From assembly GCA_016880695.1 (NCBI GenBank), contig JAEHCY010000156.1, forward strand, positions 1-6,875: 6,875 nucleotides of DNA, written 5' to 3'. This DNA is from Chromatiaceae bacterium (GTDB lineage Bacteria; Pseudomonadota; Gammaproteobacteria; Chromatiales; Chromatiaceae). The position numbers and the translations under genes are program-made. Numbering within the stretch: the stretch's first letter is position 1; each line of letters opens with the position of its first letter. Below are positions 1 through 6,720 of this stretch, piece by piece. The notes below the pieces were generated by a model that did not search any database, had not been told where the DNA came from, and saw nothing but the letters and a program-made list of their open reading frames with translations.

Positions 1-1419
1 GTCGGTCCCGAGGAAGCGGGTGGCGAAATAGAGGATCGGTGTGGGGACGACCCCGAGATCCACCACCTCCAAGCCGCTCGCGCACAGCCCCTCGGAGAGC
101 GCGAACGCCAGCCCCTCGCTCGATTCCCGGGTATCGCGCGCGACGAGGATGGCACCTCGGCCCTGGTCCCGCGCCTCACTGCCGATGGCGTGCCCGAGCT
201 GCCGCATGTGCGCGGTCGTGAGGGTCTCGCCCGCCACACCGCGGATGTCATAGGCGCGGAAGATCTCCTCGGGCGGGTGCTCCTCGCCCGCCGACTCATC
301 CACCGACTCCGCTGCCGGACCCATCACCGCAACCGGCGGGCTAAGAGCCGAACCCTCCTCCAGTGAAGGCGGAGCGACGAGGAGCCCCTCCACCCCGGAG
401 CGCGCCGGATCGCCCGGTTCGGTGTGCTGGTAGTCCGCTAACCATTGCTCCGCTACGCCCTGGCTCTCTGCCAGTCGCAAGCGCAGGGATGGCCCGACAC
501 CGCGACGACAGATCGACGCCGCGAACTCCATCACGGCGAGGGCATCGTGCCGCACATTTTGGGACAAACGCACCGCCATTCGCCGCAGCCACCAGCCGCC
601 CGCCGCGAGAAACACCAGAAATACCCACCCCCCCTTGCGCAGACCCTCGGTGAGGCCGGGCGGATCGACCCAATAGGCGACCCTCAGGGTAGTCGCGGGG
701 ACCTCGACCGCTCCGGTGGGCCTCGCGTCCGTCGGGGAGGCCGGATCCAGGCTCACCCACTGGCCCCCAACCTGTTGCTGCAGTGCCAGCCGGCCACCGG
801 GGAGGGGCGGCACGAACCCCGGCAAGGTGTTGGGATAGGCGACCCGCAGGGCGGCGCACACCTCGCCGCCAGGATCGCGCAGGGCGACGGCGGTCGCGAG
901 GTGCTGGCCCGGCGTACCCACCAGATGAACCTCCCAGGGTAACGCCGAGTCGCTCCGCTCCGCCTTGCGCAGCAGATCCAGGCCCGCGAACCCAAGCGCA
1001 GGTGAGGCCGTCTCGTCGAGGCTGCTGTGTCCCGGAGGCAGGAGAAGGACGCCGAGCGCCCCCGGCATCCGCTCAGCCAGGGATCGTTCCAGGCGGAGAA
1101 CCGCTCCAGGGTCCTGGAACGGGATCTTGGCCGGGATCACGCGGGGGTCCCGGACGAGGCCGGCCACGGCCAGGCGCAGACCCTCGAGCTGCCGCCCCAG
1201 CCCATCCGCCGCCAGCGCCGCGGTCCCGCGCAGGATCGCCTCCCCGCGCGAGCGCTCCGCGTCCCAGGACAACCAGGCCTGCGCCAGGAGCGTTGCCAGG
1301 AGCAGCCCGGCCATGCCTGCGAAGACCGCCGCCACAACCCGGGCCACGCTCGGCTGCGGATGATCGCCCCACCCGCCGCCGCTTTCCCTTGTGGTCACCC
1401 TGGAGCCCTTGCTGTTCAT
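1..1419 (-). CDS. algC: Membrane-anchored phosphomannomutase/phosphoglucomutase, long form, 3' end outside the window
   Basis: The enzyme interconverts hexose 6- and 1-phosphates (mannose, glucose), feeding lipopolysaccharide and exopolysaccharide synthesis. 473 residues are visible, open to the window edge. The catalytic part begins at residue 386 with IFRAYDIRG, the hallmark start of the alpha-D-phosphohexomutase superfamily. It continues through ILVARDTRESS and VVDLGVVPTPILYF; the phosphoserine loop (SHNP type) should follow just beyond the edge. Residues 1-385 are extra compared with the classic enzyme of about 460 residues. A hydrophobic segment lies at about 27-50 and a shorter one at about 264-278, with a region of about 210 residues between them that is probably periplasmic, then an acidic, proline-rich linker (about 350-385). 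Long AlgC proteins of this layout are known in Pseudomonas and relatives. The ATG is the only possible start: a stop (TAG) lies 15 bases upstream in frame, and AAGG sits 8 bases before the ATG. It follows dut by 65 bases. The role of the extension is unknown to me. Confidence 0.93.
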   Translation of the reverse strand, partial: MNSKGSRVTTRESGGGWGDHPQPSVARVVAAVFAGMAGLLLATLLAQAWLSWDAERSRGEAILRGTAALAADGLGRQLEGLRLAVAGLVRDPRVIPAKIPFQDPGAVLRLERSLAERMPGALGVLLLPPGHSSLDETASPALGFAGLDLLRKAERSDSALPWEVHLVGTPGQHLATAVALRDPGGEVCAALRVAYPNTLPGFVPPLPGGRLALQQQVGGQWVSLDPASPTDARPTGAVEVPATTLRVAYWVDPPGLTEGLRKGGWVFLVFLAAGGWWLRRMAVRLSQNVRHDALAVMEFAASICRRGVGPSLRLRLAESQGVAEQWLADYQHTEPGDPARSGVEGLLVAPPSLEEGSALSPPVAVMGPAAESVDESAGEEHPPEEIFRAYDIRGVAGETLTTAHMRQLGHAIGSEARDQGRGAILVARDTRESSEGLAFALSEGLCASGLEVVDLGVVPTPILYFATRFLGTD

Positions 1420-1424
1420 TGGTC

Positions 1425-1437
1425 TAGCCTTCGGCTA
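1425..1437 (-). promoter_or_regulatory. Small hairpin holding the algC ribosome binding site
   Basis: On the minus strand TAGCC-GAA-GGCTA forms a perfect 5-base-pair stem with a 3-base loop, ending 5 bases before the algC ATG. The only Shine-Dalgarno-like sequence (AAGG, 8 bases before the ATG) is split between loop and 3' arm. If the stem forms in the mRNA, it would partly hide the ribosome binding site. The stem is short, so a regulatory role is inference. Confidence 0.35.
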
Positions 1438-1484
1438 ACGCACCCCAGGAGCGATCTGCCACTCGCCGACTGCATCAGCACGCC

Positions 1485-1940
1485 TCAATGCCGGCCCGTG
1501 TGCCCGAACCCGCCGTCTCCGCGGCGACTATCGGTGAAGGTCTCGACAAGCTCTAGCTGGGCGCGTACCACCGGCACCACCAGGAGCTGCGCGATCCGCT
1601 CCCCCACCTCGATGCGAAACTCGGTGCTGCCGCGGTTCCAACAGGAGACGAAGAGCTCGCCCTGATAATCGGAATCGATCAGCCCCACCAGATTGCCGAG
1701 CACGATACCGTGCTTATGCCCCAGCCCCGAGCGCGGCAGGATCAGAGCCGCGAGTCCTGGCTCGGCGATGTGGATGGCCATCCCCGAGGGGATCAGCTCG
1801 CTCCGACCCGGTTCCAGGGTCAGCGGCGCATCCAGCATGGCGCGCAGGTCCATGCCCGCCGACCCCTCGGTGGCGTAGGCCGGCAGGGGAAACTCACGCC
1901 CCAAGCGGGGGTCAAGGATCTTGACCTGTAGCCTGTGCAT
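1485..1940 (-). CDS. dut: dUTP diphosphatase (dUTPase), trimeric family
   Basis: The enzyme hydrolyses dUTP to dUMP and diphosphate, keeping uracil out of DNA and supplying dUMP for dTMP synthesis. The protein has 151 residues, the same length as the E. coli enzyme, and all five trimeric dUTPase motifs in order: GSAGMDL (26-32); [11 protein letters not shown] (69-79); [11 protein letters not shown] (86-96) with the catalytic Asp at about 91; [11 protein letters not shown] (114-124); and the glycine-rich tail [10 protein letters not shown] (140-149) that closes over the substrate. The ATG at 1940 is preceded by GGAG with 7 bases of spacing. The frame stays open further upstream, but that stretch lies inside coaBC and has no dUTPase similarity. 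The gene starts inside the last 29 bases of coaBC, so translation is probably coupled. The order coaBC-dut-algC is conserved in gammaproteobacteria. Confidence 0.97.
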   Translation of the reverse strand: MHRLQVKILDPRLGREFPLPAYATEGSAGMDLRAMLDAPLTLEPGRSELIPSGMAIHIAEPGLAALILPRSGLGHKHGIVLGNLVGLIDSDYQGELFVSCWNRGSTEFRIEVGERIAQLLVVPVVRAQLELVETFTDSRRGDGGFGHTGRH

Positions 1941-3144
1941 GGTATTGCTCCGCAATGAGCCGGGCGAGCTGCTCCGCGATCTCGGTCTTGGGCGCCATGG
2001 GTAGCAGGCGCTGTCCACCCCGCCAGAGCACCAGGAGCGCGTTGTCCTCGCGCTCGAACCCGCCCTCGGTGCCACCCACCTGGTTAGCAGCGATCATGTC
2101 GAGCCCCTTCCCCACCAGCTTGGCCCGGGCCTGCTCCTCCAGCCGCTCGGTCTCGGCGGCGAAGCCCACCGTGAACGGCCCCCCTGGAAGTGCCGACACC
2201 CGGGCGAGGATGTCGGGGTTGCGCACCAGCCTCAGGGTGAACACGCCTTCGGACTTCTTGATCTTGGCCGGCGCCACCTGCTCGGGCCGATAGTCCGCCA
2301 CCGCGGCCGCCGCCACGAACAGATCGCAGCCCTCGATGCGCTCCATCACCGCCGTCTCCATCTCGAGCGCGCTCTCCACCACCACCCGGGTCACCCCGGC
2401 CGGCGGCTCGAGACCGCTCGGGCCGCTCACCAGCTCGACCGCGGCGCCAAACCCTGCGAGCGCTTGTGCCAAGGCATAGCCCATGCGCCCGGAGCTACGG
2501 TTGCCGACGAAACGCACCGGGTCGATGGCCTCTCGCGTGGGACCCGCGGTCAGCACCACACGACAGCCCTCCAGGGTGCGCGCCCGGAAGCCGTCCGCCA
2601 GCGCGGCGATGATGGCCTCGGGCTCGAGCATGCGGCCGGGACCGCTCTCACCGCAGGCCTGCTCGCCCTCCGCGGGGCCGAGAATAGTCACCGAACGGCG
2701 CCGGAGAAGGGCCAGATTGTCCTGGGTCGCCGGATGGCGCCACATCTGCTGGTTCATGGCCGGGGCCACCCACAGCGGGGCGGCACTCGCCAGGCACAGG
2801 GTGGTGAGCAGGTCGTCGGCCAGTCCCTGCGCCAGGCGGGCGAGAAAATGGGCACTGGCAGGGGCAACCAACACCCGCTCCGCCCAGCGCGCGAGCTCGA
2901 TGTGATCCATCCCCGCCTCCGCCCCGGGGTCCAGCAACCGGGTGCGAACCGGCGAGCCCGACAGTGCCTGGAGGGTCAGCGGCGTGATGAAGGACTGGGC
3001 GGCCGCGGTCATGACCACCCGTACCTGGGCGCCGGCTGTCCGCAGCAGCCGGACCAGGTGCGCGCTCTTGTAGGCGGCGATGCCGCCGGTGACCCCGACC
3101 AGGAGTCGGCGCCCGGACAAGGAGCCATCGGCTTGCGTGCTCAT
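1912..3144 (-). CDS. coaBC: Bifunctional phosphopantothenoylcysteine decarboxylase / phosphopantothenate-cysteine ligase
   Basis: This soluble flavoprotein carries out two steps of coenzyme A synthesis: joining cysteine to 4'-phosphopantothenate with CTP (CoaB), then decarboxylating the product to 4'-phosphopantetheine (CoaC). 410 residues, normal for the family. The N-terminal CoaC half has the flavin-binding [10 protein letters not shown] (17-26), the catalytic His in [10 protein letters not shown] (His81), PAMN (128-131), and the active-site Cys164 in [10 protein letters not shown]. The C-terminal CoaB half starts near residue 193 with [18 protein letters not shown] and SSGRMG, followed by AAAVADYRP, the lysine cluster AKIKK (293-297, which holds the expected catalytic Lys), NPDIL and VGFAAET. 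The start at 3144 adds about 10 residues to the E. coli start; AGG lies only 3 bases before it, a weak ribosome site. It is the first gene of the minus-strand cluster and is divergent from radC. Confidence 0.97.
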   Translation of the reverse strand: MSTQADGSLSGRRLLVGVTGGIAAYKSAHLVRLLRTAGAQVRVVMTAAAQSFITPLTLQALSGSPVRTRLLDPGAEAGMDHIELARWAERVLVAPASAHFLARLAQGLADDLLTTLCLASAAPLWVAPAMNQQMWRHPATQDNLALLRRRSVTILGPAEGEQACGESGPGRMLEPEAIIAALADGFRARTLEGCRVVLTAGPTREAIDPVRFVGNRSSGRMGYALAQALAGFGAAVELVSGPSGLEPPAGVTRVVVESALEMETAVMERIEGCDLFVAAAAVADYRPEQVAPAKIKKSEGVFTLRLVRNPDILARVSALPGGPFTVGFAAETERLEEQARAKLVGKGLDMIAANQVGGTEGGFEREDNALLVLWRGGQRLLPMAPKTEIAEQLARLIAEQYHAQATGQDP

Positions 3145-3263
3145 AGGCCTGCAAGATTAACCGACCCGCTGTCTGCAGGGAATGGCGCCCCCGCACGGGC
3201 CCCTGTTCAGCCCCAGCCGGCTTGATTATCCTGGTATCTGCCGGTCTGCAACCAGGAGACATT
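3145..3263. promoter_or_regulatory. Divergent intergenic region between coaBC and radC
   Basis: These 119 bases must carry the promoters for coaBC (leftward) and radC (rightward). The best -10-like hexamer for radC is TATCCT at 3227-3232, with no convincing -35. For coaBC, TTCCCT and TAATCT with 17 bases between them occur, but would leave only about 12 bases before the ATG. Neither is strong. The radC ribosome site AGGAGA (3254-3259) lies at the right end. I see no clear operator. Confidence 0.35.
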
Positions 3264-3938
3264 ATGTCAATCAGCGAGTGGCCAGCCGACGAGCGCCCAA
3301 GGGAAAAGCTACTGCAGCGCGGCGCGGCCGCCCTCACCGACGCCGAGCTGCTCGCCATCTTTCTGCGTACCGGGGTGCAGGGTAAGAGCGCGGTGGACTT
3401 GGCGCGAGATCTGCTCGAACGCTTCGGCGACCTGCGCGGGCTCCTGACCGCGGAGCGCGATCAGTTCTGCAGCGCCAAGGGACTGGGGCCCGCAAAATAC
3501 ACCCAGTTGCAAGCGGTGATGGAGATGAGCCGCCGCTACCTCGATGTCGAGATTGGCGATCGGGACCTGGTGAACACCCCGGAGCTGGTCCGCCGATACC
3601 TCAAGCTGCGCCTCCACGGTTACCCCTACGAAGTCTTCGCCTGCCTGTTCCTGGATACCCGCAGCCGGGTCATCCTGTATGAGGAGCTGTTCCGGGGTAC
3701 CCTCAATCAGACCAGCGTGCACCCTCGGGAAGTGGTCCGACGGGCGCTGGCCCTCAACGCCGCTGCTGTCATTTTCGCCCACAACCACCCCTCGGGCAGT
3801 GCCGACCCGAGCTCAGACGACCTCTCGCTCACTCGAAACCTCAAGACCGCTCTCGAGCTTTTCGACATCGCGGTGGCCGACCATTTTGTAGTCGGCGATG
3901 GTCGCGCCGCCTCCCTTCGCGAGCGGGGCTATCTCTAA
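3264..3938 (+). CDS. radC: RadC family JAMM/MPN-domain protein (UPF0758)
   Basis: 224 residues, the usual length. The N-terminal part (about 1-90) holds the helix-hairpin-helix-like region typical of the family, including [14 protein letters not shown] (25-38) and [12 protein letters not shown] (73-84). The C-terminal domain (about 103-224) is the MPN/JAMM metal-binding fold with the conserved signature His173-x-His175-x7-Ser183-x2-Asp186, seen as FAHNHPSG followed by a Ser/Asp stretch. The upstream EEL (140-142) and the closing DHFVVGDG (206-213) also match. Despite the name, a direct role in DNA repair has not been established; the E. coli radC102 phenotype was traced to recG. I chose the ATG at 3264 because AGGAGA lies 4 bases before it and the protein then begins at the family's normal position; an ATG 42 bases upstream lacks both. 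Divergent from coaBC, as in many gammaproteobacteria. Confidence 0.95.
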   Translation: MSISEWPADERPREKLLQRGAAALTDAELLAIFLRTGVQGKSAVDLARDLLERFGDLRGLLTAERDQFCSAKGLGPAKYTQLQAVMEMSRRYLDVEIGDRDLVNTPELVRRYLKLRLHGYPYEVFACLFLDTRSRVILYEELFRGTLNQTSVHPREVVRRALALNAAAVIFAHNHPSGSADPSSDDLSLTRNLKTALELFDIAVADHFVVGDGRAASLRERGYL

Positions 3939-3962
3939 GAGGGCCTCGCCCGCGCACGCGGC

Positions 3963-3991
3963 TTGCCTGTAGGCTGGGGTTCTGGTATGTT
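3963..3991 (+). promoter_or_regulatory. Probable sigma-70 promoter for rpmB-rpmG
   Basis: TTGCCT (3963-3968) and TATGTT (3986-3991) are separated by exactly 17 bases, and TG at 3983-3984 makes an extended -10. It lies in the 114-base gap after radC and points at rpmB, whose ATG is about 60 bases downstream. The ribosomal protein pair would need a strong promoter of its own, which fits. Confidence 0.6.
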
Positions 3992-4052
3992 GCGGCACTT
4001 TCCCTCGGGACCGAGTCTAGGTTGCTGTGGCTAACGCGCAAGGGGTCAGAGA

Positions 4053-4289
4053 ATGTCCAAGGTCTGTCAGGTCACCGGCAAGCGGCCGCTAAACGGGTGC
4101 AACGTCTCCCACGCCCACAACCGAACCAAGCGTCGCTTCCTACCAAACCTCCACTACCACCGCTTCTGGGTGGAGAGCGAAAATCGCTGGGTACGCCTGC
4201 GGGTTTCCACCCAGGGCATGCGCATGATCGACAAGAAGGGCATCGATGAGGTGCTCGGCGAGATGCGTGCGCGCGGCGAAAAGGTCTGA
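4053..4289 (+). CDS. rpmB: 50S ribosomal protein L28 (bL28)
   Basis: Small basic protein of the large ribosomal subunit, 78 residues, as in E. coli. It is nearly collinear with the E. coli protein: [12 protein letters not shown] at the start, then [21 protein letters not shown], and the end [11 protein letters not shown]. The four-cysteine zinc ribbon of C+ paralogues is absent (Cys5 and Cys16 only), so this is the zinc-independent form. AGGGG sits 7 bases before the ATG. The gap to rpmG is 17 bases, so the two form one transcription unit, probably driven from 3963-3991. Confidence 0.98.
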   Translation: MSKVCQVTGKRPLNGCNVSHAHNRTKRRFLPNLHYHRFWVESENRWVRLRVSTQGMRMIDKKGIDEVLGEMRARGEKV

Positions 4290-4306
4290 CGGGGAGAGAT
4301 CGAACC

Positions 4307-4477
4307 ATGGCGAAAAAGGTTGCACGTGAGAGGATTAAGTTGATCTCGAGCGCCGGCACGGGACACTTCTACACCACTACCAAGAACAAGCGGAACACCC
4401 CCGGCAAGCTGGAGATGAAGAAATACGACCCGGTGGTACGCCAGCACGTGCCCTATAAAGAGGGCAAGCTCAAGTAG
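4307..4477 (+). CDS. rpmG: 50S ribosomal protein L33 (bL33)
   Basis: Small basic protein of the large ribosomal subunit, 56 residues (the E. coli protein has 55). It contains the diagnostic segments [20 protein letters not shown] (10-29), [16 protein letters not shown] (33-48) and the tail YKEGKLK. There are no cysteines, so this is the zinc-independent (C-) type, matching its partner L28. The ATG has GGAG about 10 bases upstream in the short rpmB-rpmG gap. A strong terminator follows 28 bases after the stop. Confidence 0.98.
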   Translation: MAKKVARERIKLISSAGTGHFYTTTKNKRNTPGKLEMKKYDPVVRQHVPYKEGKLK

Positions 4478-4505
4478 GCTCCTCCTAGCAAGCACCGCAT
4501 GCGAG

Positions 4506-4533
4506 AACAAACCCGCCGATCGGCGGGTTTGTT
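4506..4533. terminator. Bidirectional intrinsic terminator between rpmG and the desaturase gene
   Basis: A perfect 28-base palindrome with arms of 14 bases (AACAAACCCGCCGA and its complement). As RNA it gives a 12-base-pair stem with a GATC loop. T-rich sequence follows on the plus strand (TTTGTTGTTT). On the minus strand the palindrome itself supplies TTTGTT. It lies between two convergent genes: 28 bases after the rpmG stop and 24 bases after the desaturase stop. Confidence 0.9.
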
Positions 4534-4557
4534 GTTTCTGGACCTGGTGCCGTCTCG

Positions 4558-5745
4558 CTACGCGAGCGGCTGGGCCCCCAGGGTCAAACCCCGGAGGTTG
4601 CGGGCAAACTCCTGTAGCGCCTTGATTCCCGAGGCCTCCGCCTGCTGACACCAGTCCTGCAGACCCTTGAGCAGCGCCTCCTGACTGGTGGCCGTGCGCC
4701 CCCAGAGCTCCGCCAAGCGCTCGCGATACTGATACACCGTCCGCAGGGTCTGGCTCTGGTCCAGGATGCCCTGCAGCCTATCCAGCGCCGCCGGCTCCAG
4801 GCGGGAGCGATCCTTTATCAGGAGCCTTTGGGTGCGCCGATAGAGCCGCCCACAGGCAGGCGCGCTGCCGCAGAGCTCGGCCTTCGATACGGGCTTGAGA
4901 ACCTCCTGGGCATAGCGGGCGATGACGTGCATGCGGCTGACGATCACCGCCTTGAGGGTATCCATGTCGATCACCAGCTTACCTTCCACAACCTGGGGCC
5001 GCGGCGCGAGCTTCTTCACACGGGCCAGCCGGAGAACCGACAGGATGCGGATATAGAGCCAGCCGATGTCGAATTCCCAGGGCTTGACCGAGAACTTTGC
5101 GGAGCTCGGAAAGGCGTGGTGGTTGTTGTGCAGTTCCTCCCCGCCAATCAAGAGACCAATGGGTGAAATATTGGTGGAGGCGTCCGGAGACTCGAAATTC
5201 CGGTAGCCCCAGTAGTGCCCGATGCCGTTGATGACACCGGCGGCGTAGAAGGGAATCCACAGCATCTGCACCGCCCAGGCCCAGATCCCGTTAACCCCGA
5301 ACAATACAAGATCGATCAAGAGCAAGGCCCCCACACCCTGCCAGGTGAAGCGGCTGTAGACCCGGCGCTCCAGCCAGTCATCAGGGGTGCCATGACCAAA
5401 GCGCTCGAGAATGGCGGGGTCCCTCGCCGCCGACCGATAGAGCTCACTGCCCTCGAACAGCACCTTGCGGATGCCGTACACCTGCGGGCTGTGGGGATCC
5501 TCGGGACCCTCGCAGCGGGCGTGGTGCTTGCGATGAATCGCCACCCACTCCCGGGTGACCATGCCGGTGGTCAGCCAAAGCCAGAAGCGGAAGAAATGGC
5601 TCACCGCGGGGTGCAGATCCAGGGCGCGGTGTGCCTGGTTGCGGTGGAGGAAAATCGTAACCGCGGCAATCGTGATATGGGTGAAGATCAGGATGGCAAT
5701 TACCGTCTCGAAGGCGGATAGATCTAGGACGCCGTTCAACAGCAT
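4558..5745 (-). CDS. desA: Membrane fatty acid desaturase, delta-9 (DesA/stearoyl-CoA desaturase) type
   Basis: An oxygen-dependent di-iron membrane enzyme that puts a cis double bond into saturated acyl chains, adjusting membrane fluidity. 395 residues. The three histidine boxes are intact: HRNQAH (34-39), HRKHH (71-75) and HNNHH (206-210), plus the extra metal-site motif NGIGH (His177). Hydrophobic segments lie at about 12-33, 50-62, 137-152 and 155-175. The segment FFRFWLWLTTGMVTREWVAI (51-70) closely resembles P. aeruginosa DesA, which acts on acyl chains of phospholipids; whether this one uses lipid-bound chains or acyl-CoA cannot be seen. A C-terminal tail of about 140 residues without histidine boxes, rich in charged helical sequence, extends past the minimal desaturase; similar length is known in this subfamily. 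The ATG at 5745 has GAGGAA 9 bases upstream. It is a single gene, convergent with rpmG. Confidence 0.93.
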   Translation of the reverse strand: MLLNGVLDLSAFETVIAILIFTHITIAAVTIFLHRNQAHRALDLHPAVSHFFRFWLWLTTGMVTREWVAIHRKHHARCEGPEDPHSPQVYGIRKVLFEGSELYRSAARDPAILERFGHGTPDDWLERRVYSRFTWQGVGALLLIDLVLFGVNGIWAWAVQMLWIPFYAAGVINGIGHYWGYRNFESPDASTNISPIGLLIGGEELHNNHHAFPSSAKFSVKPWEFDIGWLYIRILSVLRLARVKKLAPRPQVVEGKLVIDMDTLKAVIVSRMHVIARYAQEVLKPVSKAELCGSAPACGRLYRRTQRLLIKDRSRLEPAALDRLQGILDQSQTLRTVYQYRERLAELWGRTATSQEALLKGLQDWCQQAEASGIKALQEFARNLRGLTLGAQPLA

Positions 5746-6004
5746 ACAGGGGGTTCCTCGCTACGGGAGCACTGGGGGGGATAAGACCCAGCAACTATAT
5801 AGGATTTTCGCGCGCCGCGAAATGGCCTTTGTTGGCCCCATCGGAGCGCCGCGTCGGCTCCGCTCAAGGCATCAAGGCACAAGTTTCCGATGGCATCTCA
5901 CCGGGCGATCCAGCCGCGGGGCGAGCAGGTGGTGGGAAGTTGCGGCGCCGGCCCGCATAGAGCCAGGGCGGGTTGGCGAAGCAAAACCCGGCGAAACCGA
6001 GATT
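5746..6004. other. Upstream region of the desaturase gene, no gene seen
   Basis: About 260 bases without a convincing coding frame on either strand. The left end is the leader and promoter region of the desaturase gene. An imperfectly placed inverted repeat CGGAGC/GCTCCG (5842-5862) follows, with a 9-base loop and no T run. The rest, up to the antitoxin remnant, shows nothing I can name. Confidence 0.6.
5794..5822 (-). promoter_or_regulatory. Putative desaturase promoter with inverted repeat over the -35 position
   Basis: On the minus strand TATAGT (5799-5794, within TATATAGT) is the best -10 for the desaturase, about 50 bases before its ATG. The hexamer at -35 with 17-base spacing is TTTCGC, a poor match. 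It lies inside a perfect inverted repeat TTTCGCG-N3-CGCGAAA (5806-5822). A symmetric site overlapping a weak -35 is what an operator would look like. It does not match the DesT site that I recall from Pseudomonas. Confidence 0.45.
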
Positions 6005-6273
6005 TCATTTCAGACCAGTCACGGGCTGGTGTCCTAACCTGCCTCCATCGCGCTCATCCCCCACCTGCGGAGACACATCCGGGCTGGCCGCCAACCAGGC
6101 ATCGAAGGCCGCTGGATCGCCGCGGACCTCGCGTTCGCGGAAATAGGCTGCCGTCTCGAGGGCGGACACCTTCTCGGCAATGGCGGTGACAAGAACGGGT
6201 TAATCGATACCTACACATCTCCGGCACCTCGCGGACGTGTACGAACAGTGATTTGGGCAGCCGTGGGCGTCAT
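6005..6273 (-). pseudogene. Remnant of a ribbon-helix-helix (HicB/Arc-like) antitoxin
   Basis: Read leftward from the ATG at 6273, the frame gives MTPTAAQITVR, typical of the first strand of a ribbon-helix-helix antitoxin. It hits TAG at 6213-6211, then resumes in the same frame with VSINPFL, the family's conserved VSINQFL segment. One base is missing at about 6191, after which the neighbouring frame gives VTAIAEKVSALETAAYFRER (from 6190) and then GDPAAFDAWLAASPDV, the usual C-terminal part, reaching TGA at 6007-6005. The stretch between ITVR and VSIN is also shorter than expected, so some bases were probably lost. With a stop and at least one frameshift it cannot make a normal antitoxin. In related modules this antitoxin gene directly follows a PIN toxin, as here. 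The family call rests on recognised segments only; the exact original end is uncertain. Confidence 0.7.
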
Positions 6274-6700
6274 TGGCCACCAGCAGGAATCCTCCCGCAA
6301 GCGGCGCAGAAAGGCACACTGTGTCATCACCGGCAGACAAAAATGGCCGGCGGCTCCGAAGTCGCGCTGACTCAAGGTGACCAGCACCTCCGCGCGGCGT
6401 TTCAACGCGGTTTCCAGCGTCATCTCCTCGGCCGCGTCCCGCAATTGCCAACGCCAGAGATGGTGCAGATGCACGGGTTCCAGACCCAACGACAAGGCAT
6501 CCAGAAAGGCATCGGTCAGTGCCTCACCGCGCCCCCAAGCCTCCTGATGCTCAGGCCGCTTGTGCGGTTTCAGATTCCAAAGTGAGCGGAACCGAAACCA
6601 GGGCCCAAGACCGGCCGTTCCTCAAGGCTTGCAGCAGCCCAACTGTGGCGCTGTTGCGGCTCCGGGCGGCGGCTACCAGCACAGTCGTATCGAGCACGGC
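6274..6700 (-). pseudogene. Remnant of a PIN-domain toxin (VapC-like ribonuclease)
   Basis: PIN-domain toxins are metal-dependent ribonucleases with a cluster of acidic residues. From 6700 leftward one frame reads AVLDTTVLVAAARS, the classic PIN start with its first conserved Asp, and continues through GLLQALRNG and SVPLTLESE before a stop at 6553-6551. Two bases appear to be missing at about 6562, where the family expects a leucine codon before KRPEHQ. In the next frame the protein resumes with KRPEHQEAWGRGEALTDAF, then RWQLRDAAEEMTLETAL (second acidic cluster), LVTLSQRDFGAA (the usual VTxNxRDF signature) and the closing PVMTQCAFLRRL. No stop separates toxin and antitoxin in the present frame, so another small indel at their border is likely. 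No convincing start codon with ribosome site precedes AVLD, so the 5' end may be lost as well. Confidence 0.75.
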
Positions 6701-6720
6701 ACGCGCAAGACAGTGCGCGC

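Noticed and set aside
783..1427. Plus-strand open frame of 214 codons opposite algC
   Set aside because: It is proline/arginine-rich low-complexity sequence, the typical antisense of a GC-rich gene; the minus strand encodes the recognisable AlgC.
1941..2075. Upstream extension of dut in its open frame
   Set aside because: This part lies inside coaBC, has no dUTPase similarity, and the ATG at 1940 has a proper ribosome site.
2464..3225. Plus-strand open frame of 253 codons opposite coaBC
   Set aside because: Antisense of a well-conserved CoaBC with all motifs; the plus-strand translation matches nothing I know.
3222..3263. Earlier ATG for radC at 3222
   Set aside because: No ribosome site before it, and family members start at the MSISEWP position; AGGAGA precedes 3264.
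5842..5862. Inverted repeat CGGAGC/GCTCCG as a terminator
   Set aside because: Only six base pairs with a 9-base loop and no T run, and no gene ends just before it.
6253..6585. Plus-strand open frame of 110 codons
   Set aside because: Antisense to the PIN toxin remnant, whose conserved motifs explain the open frame.
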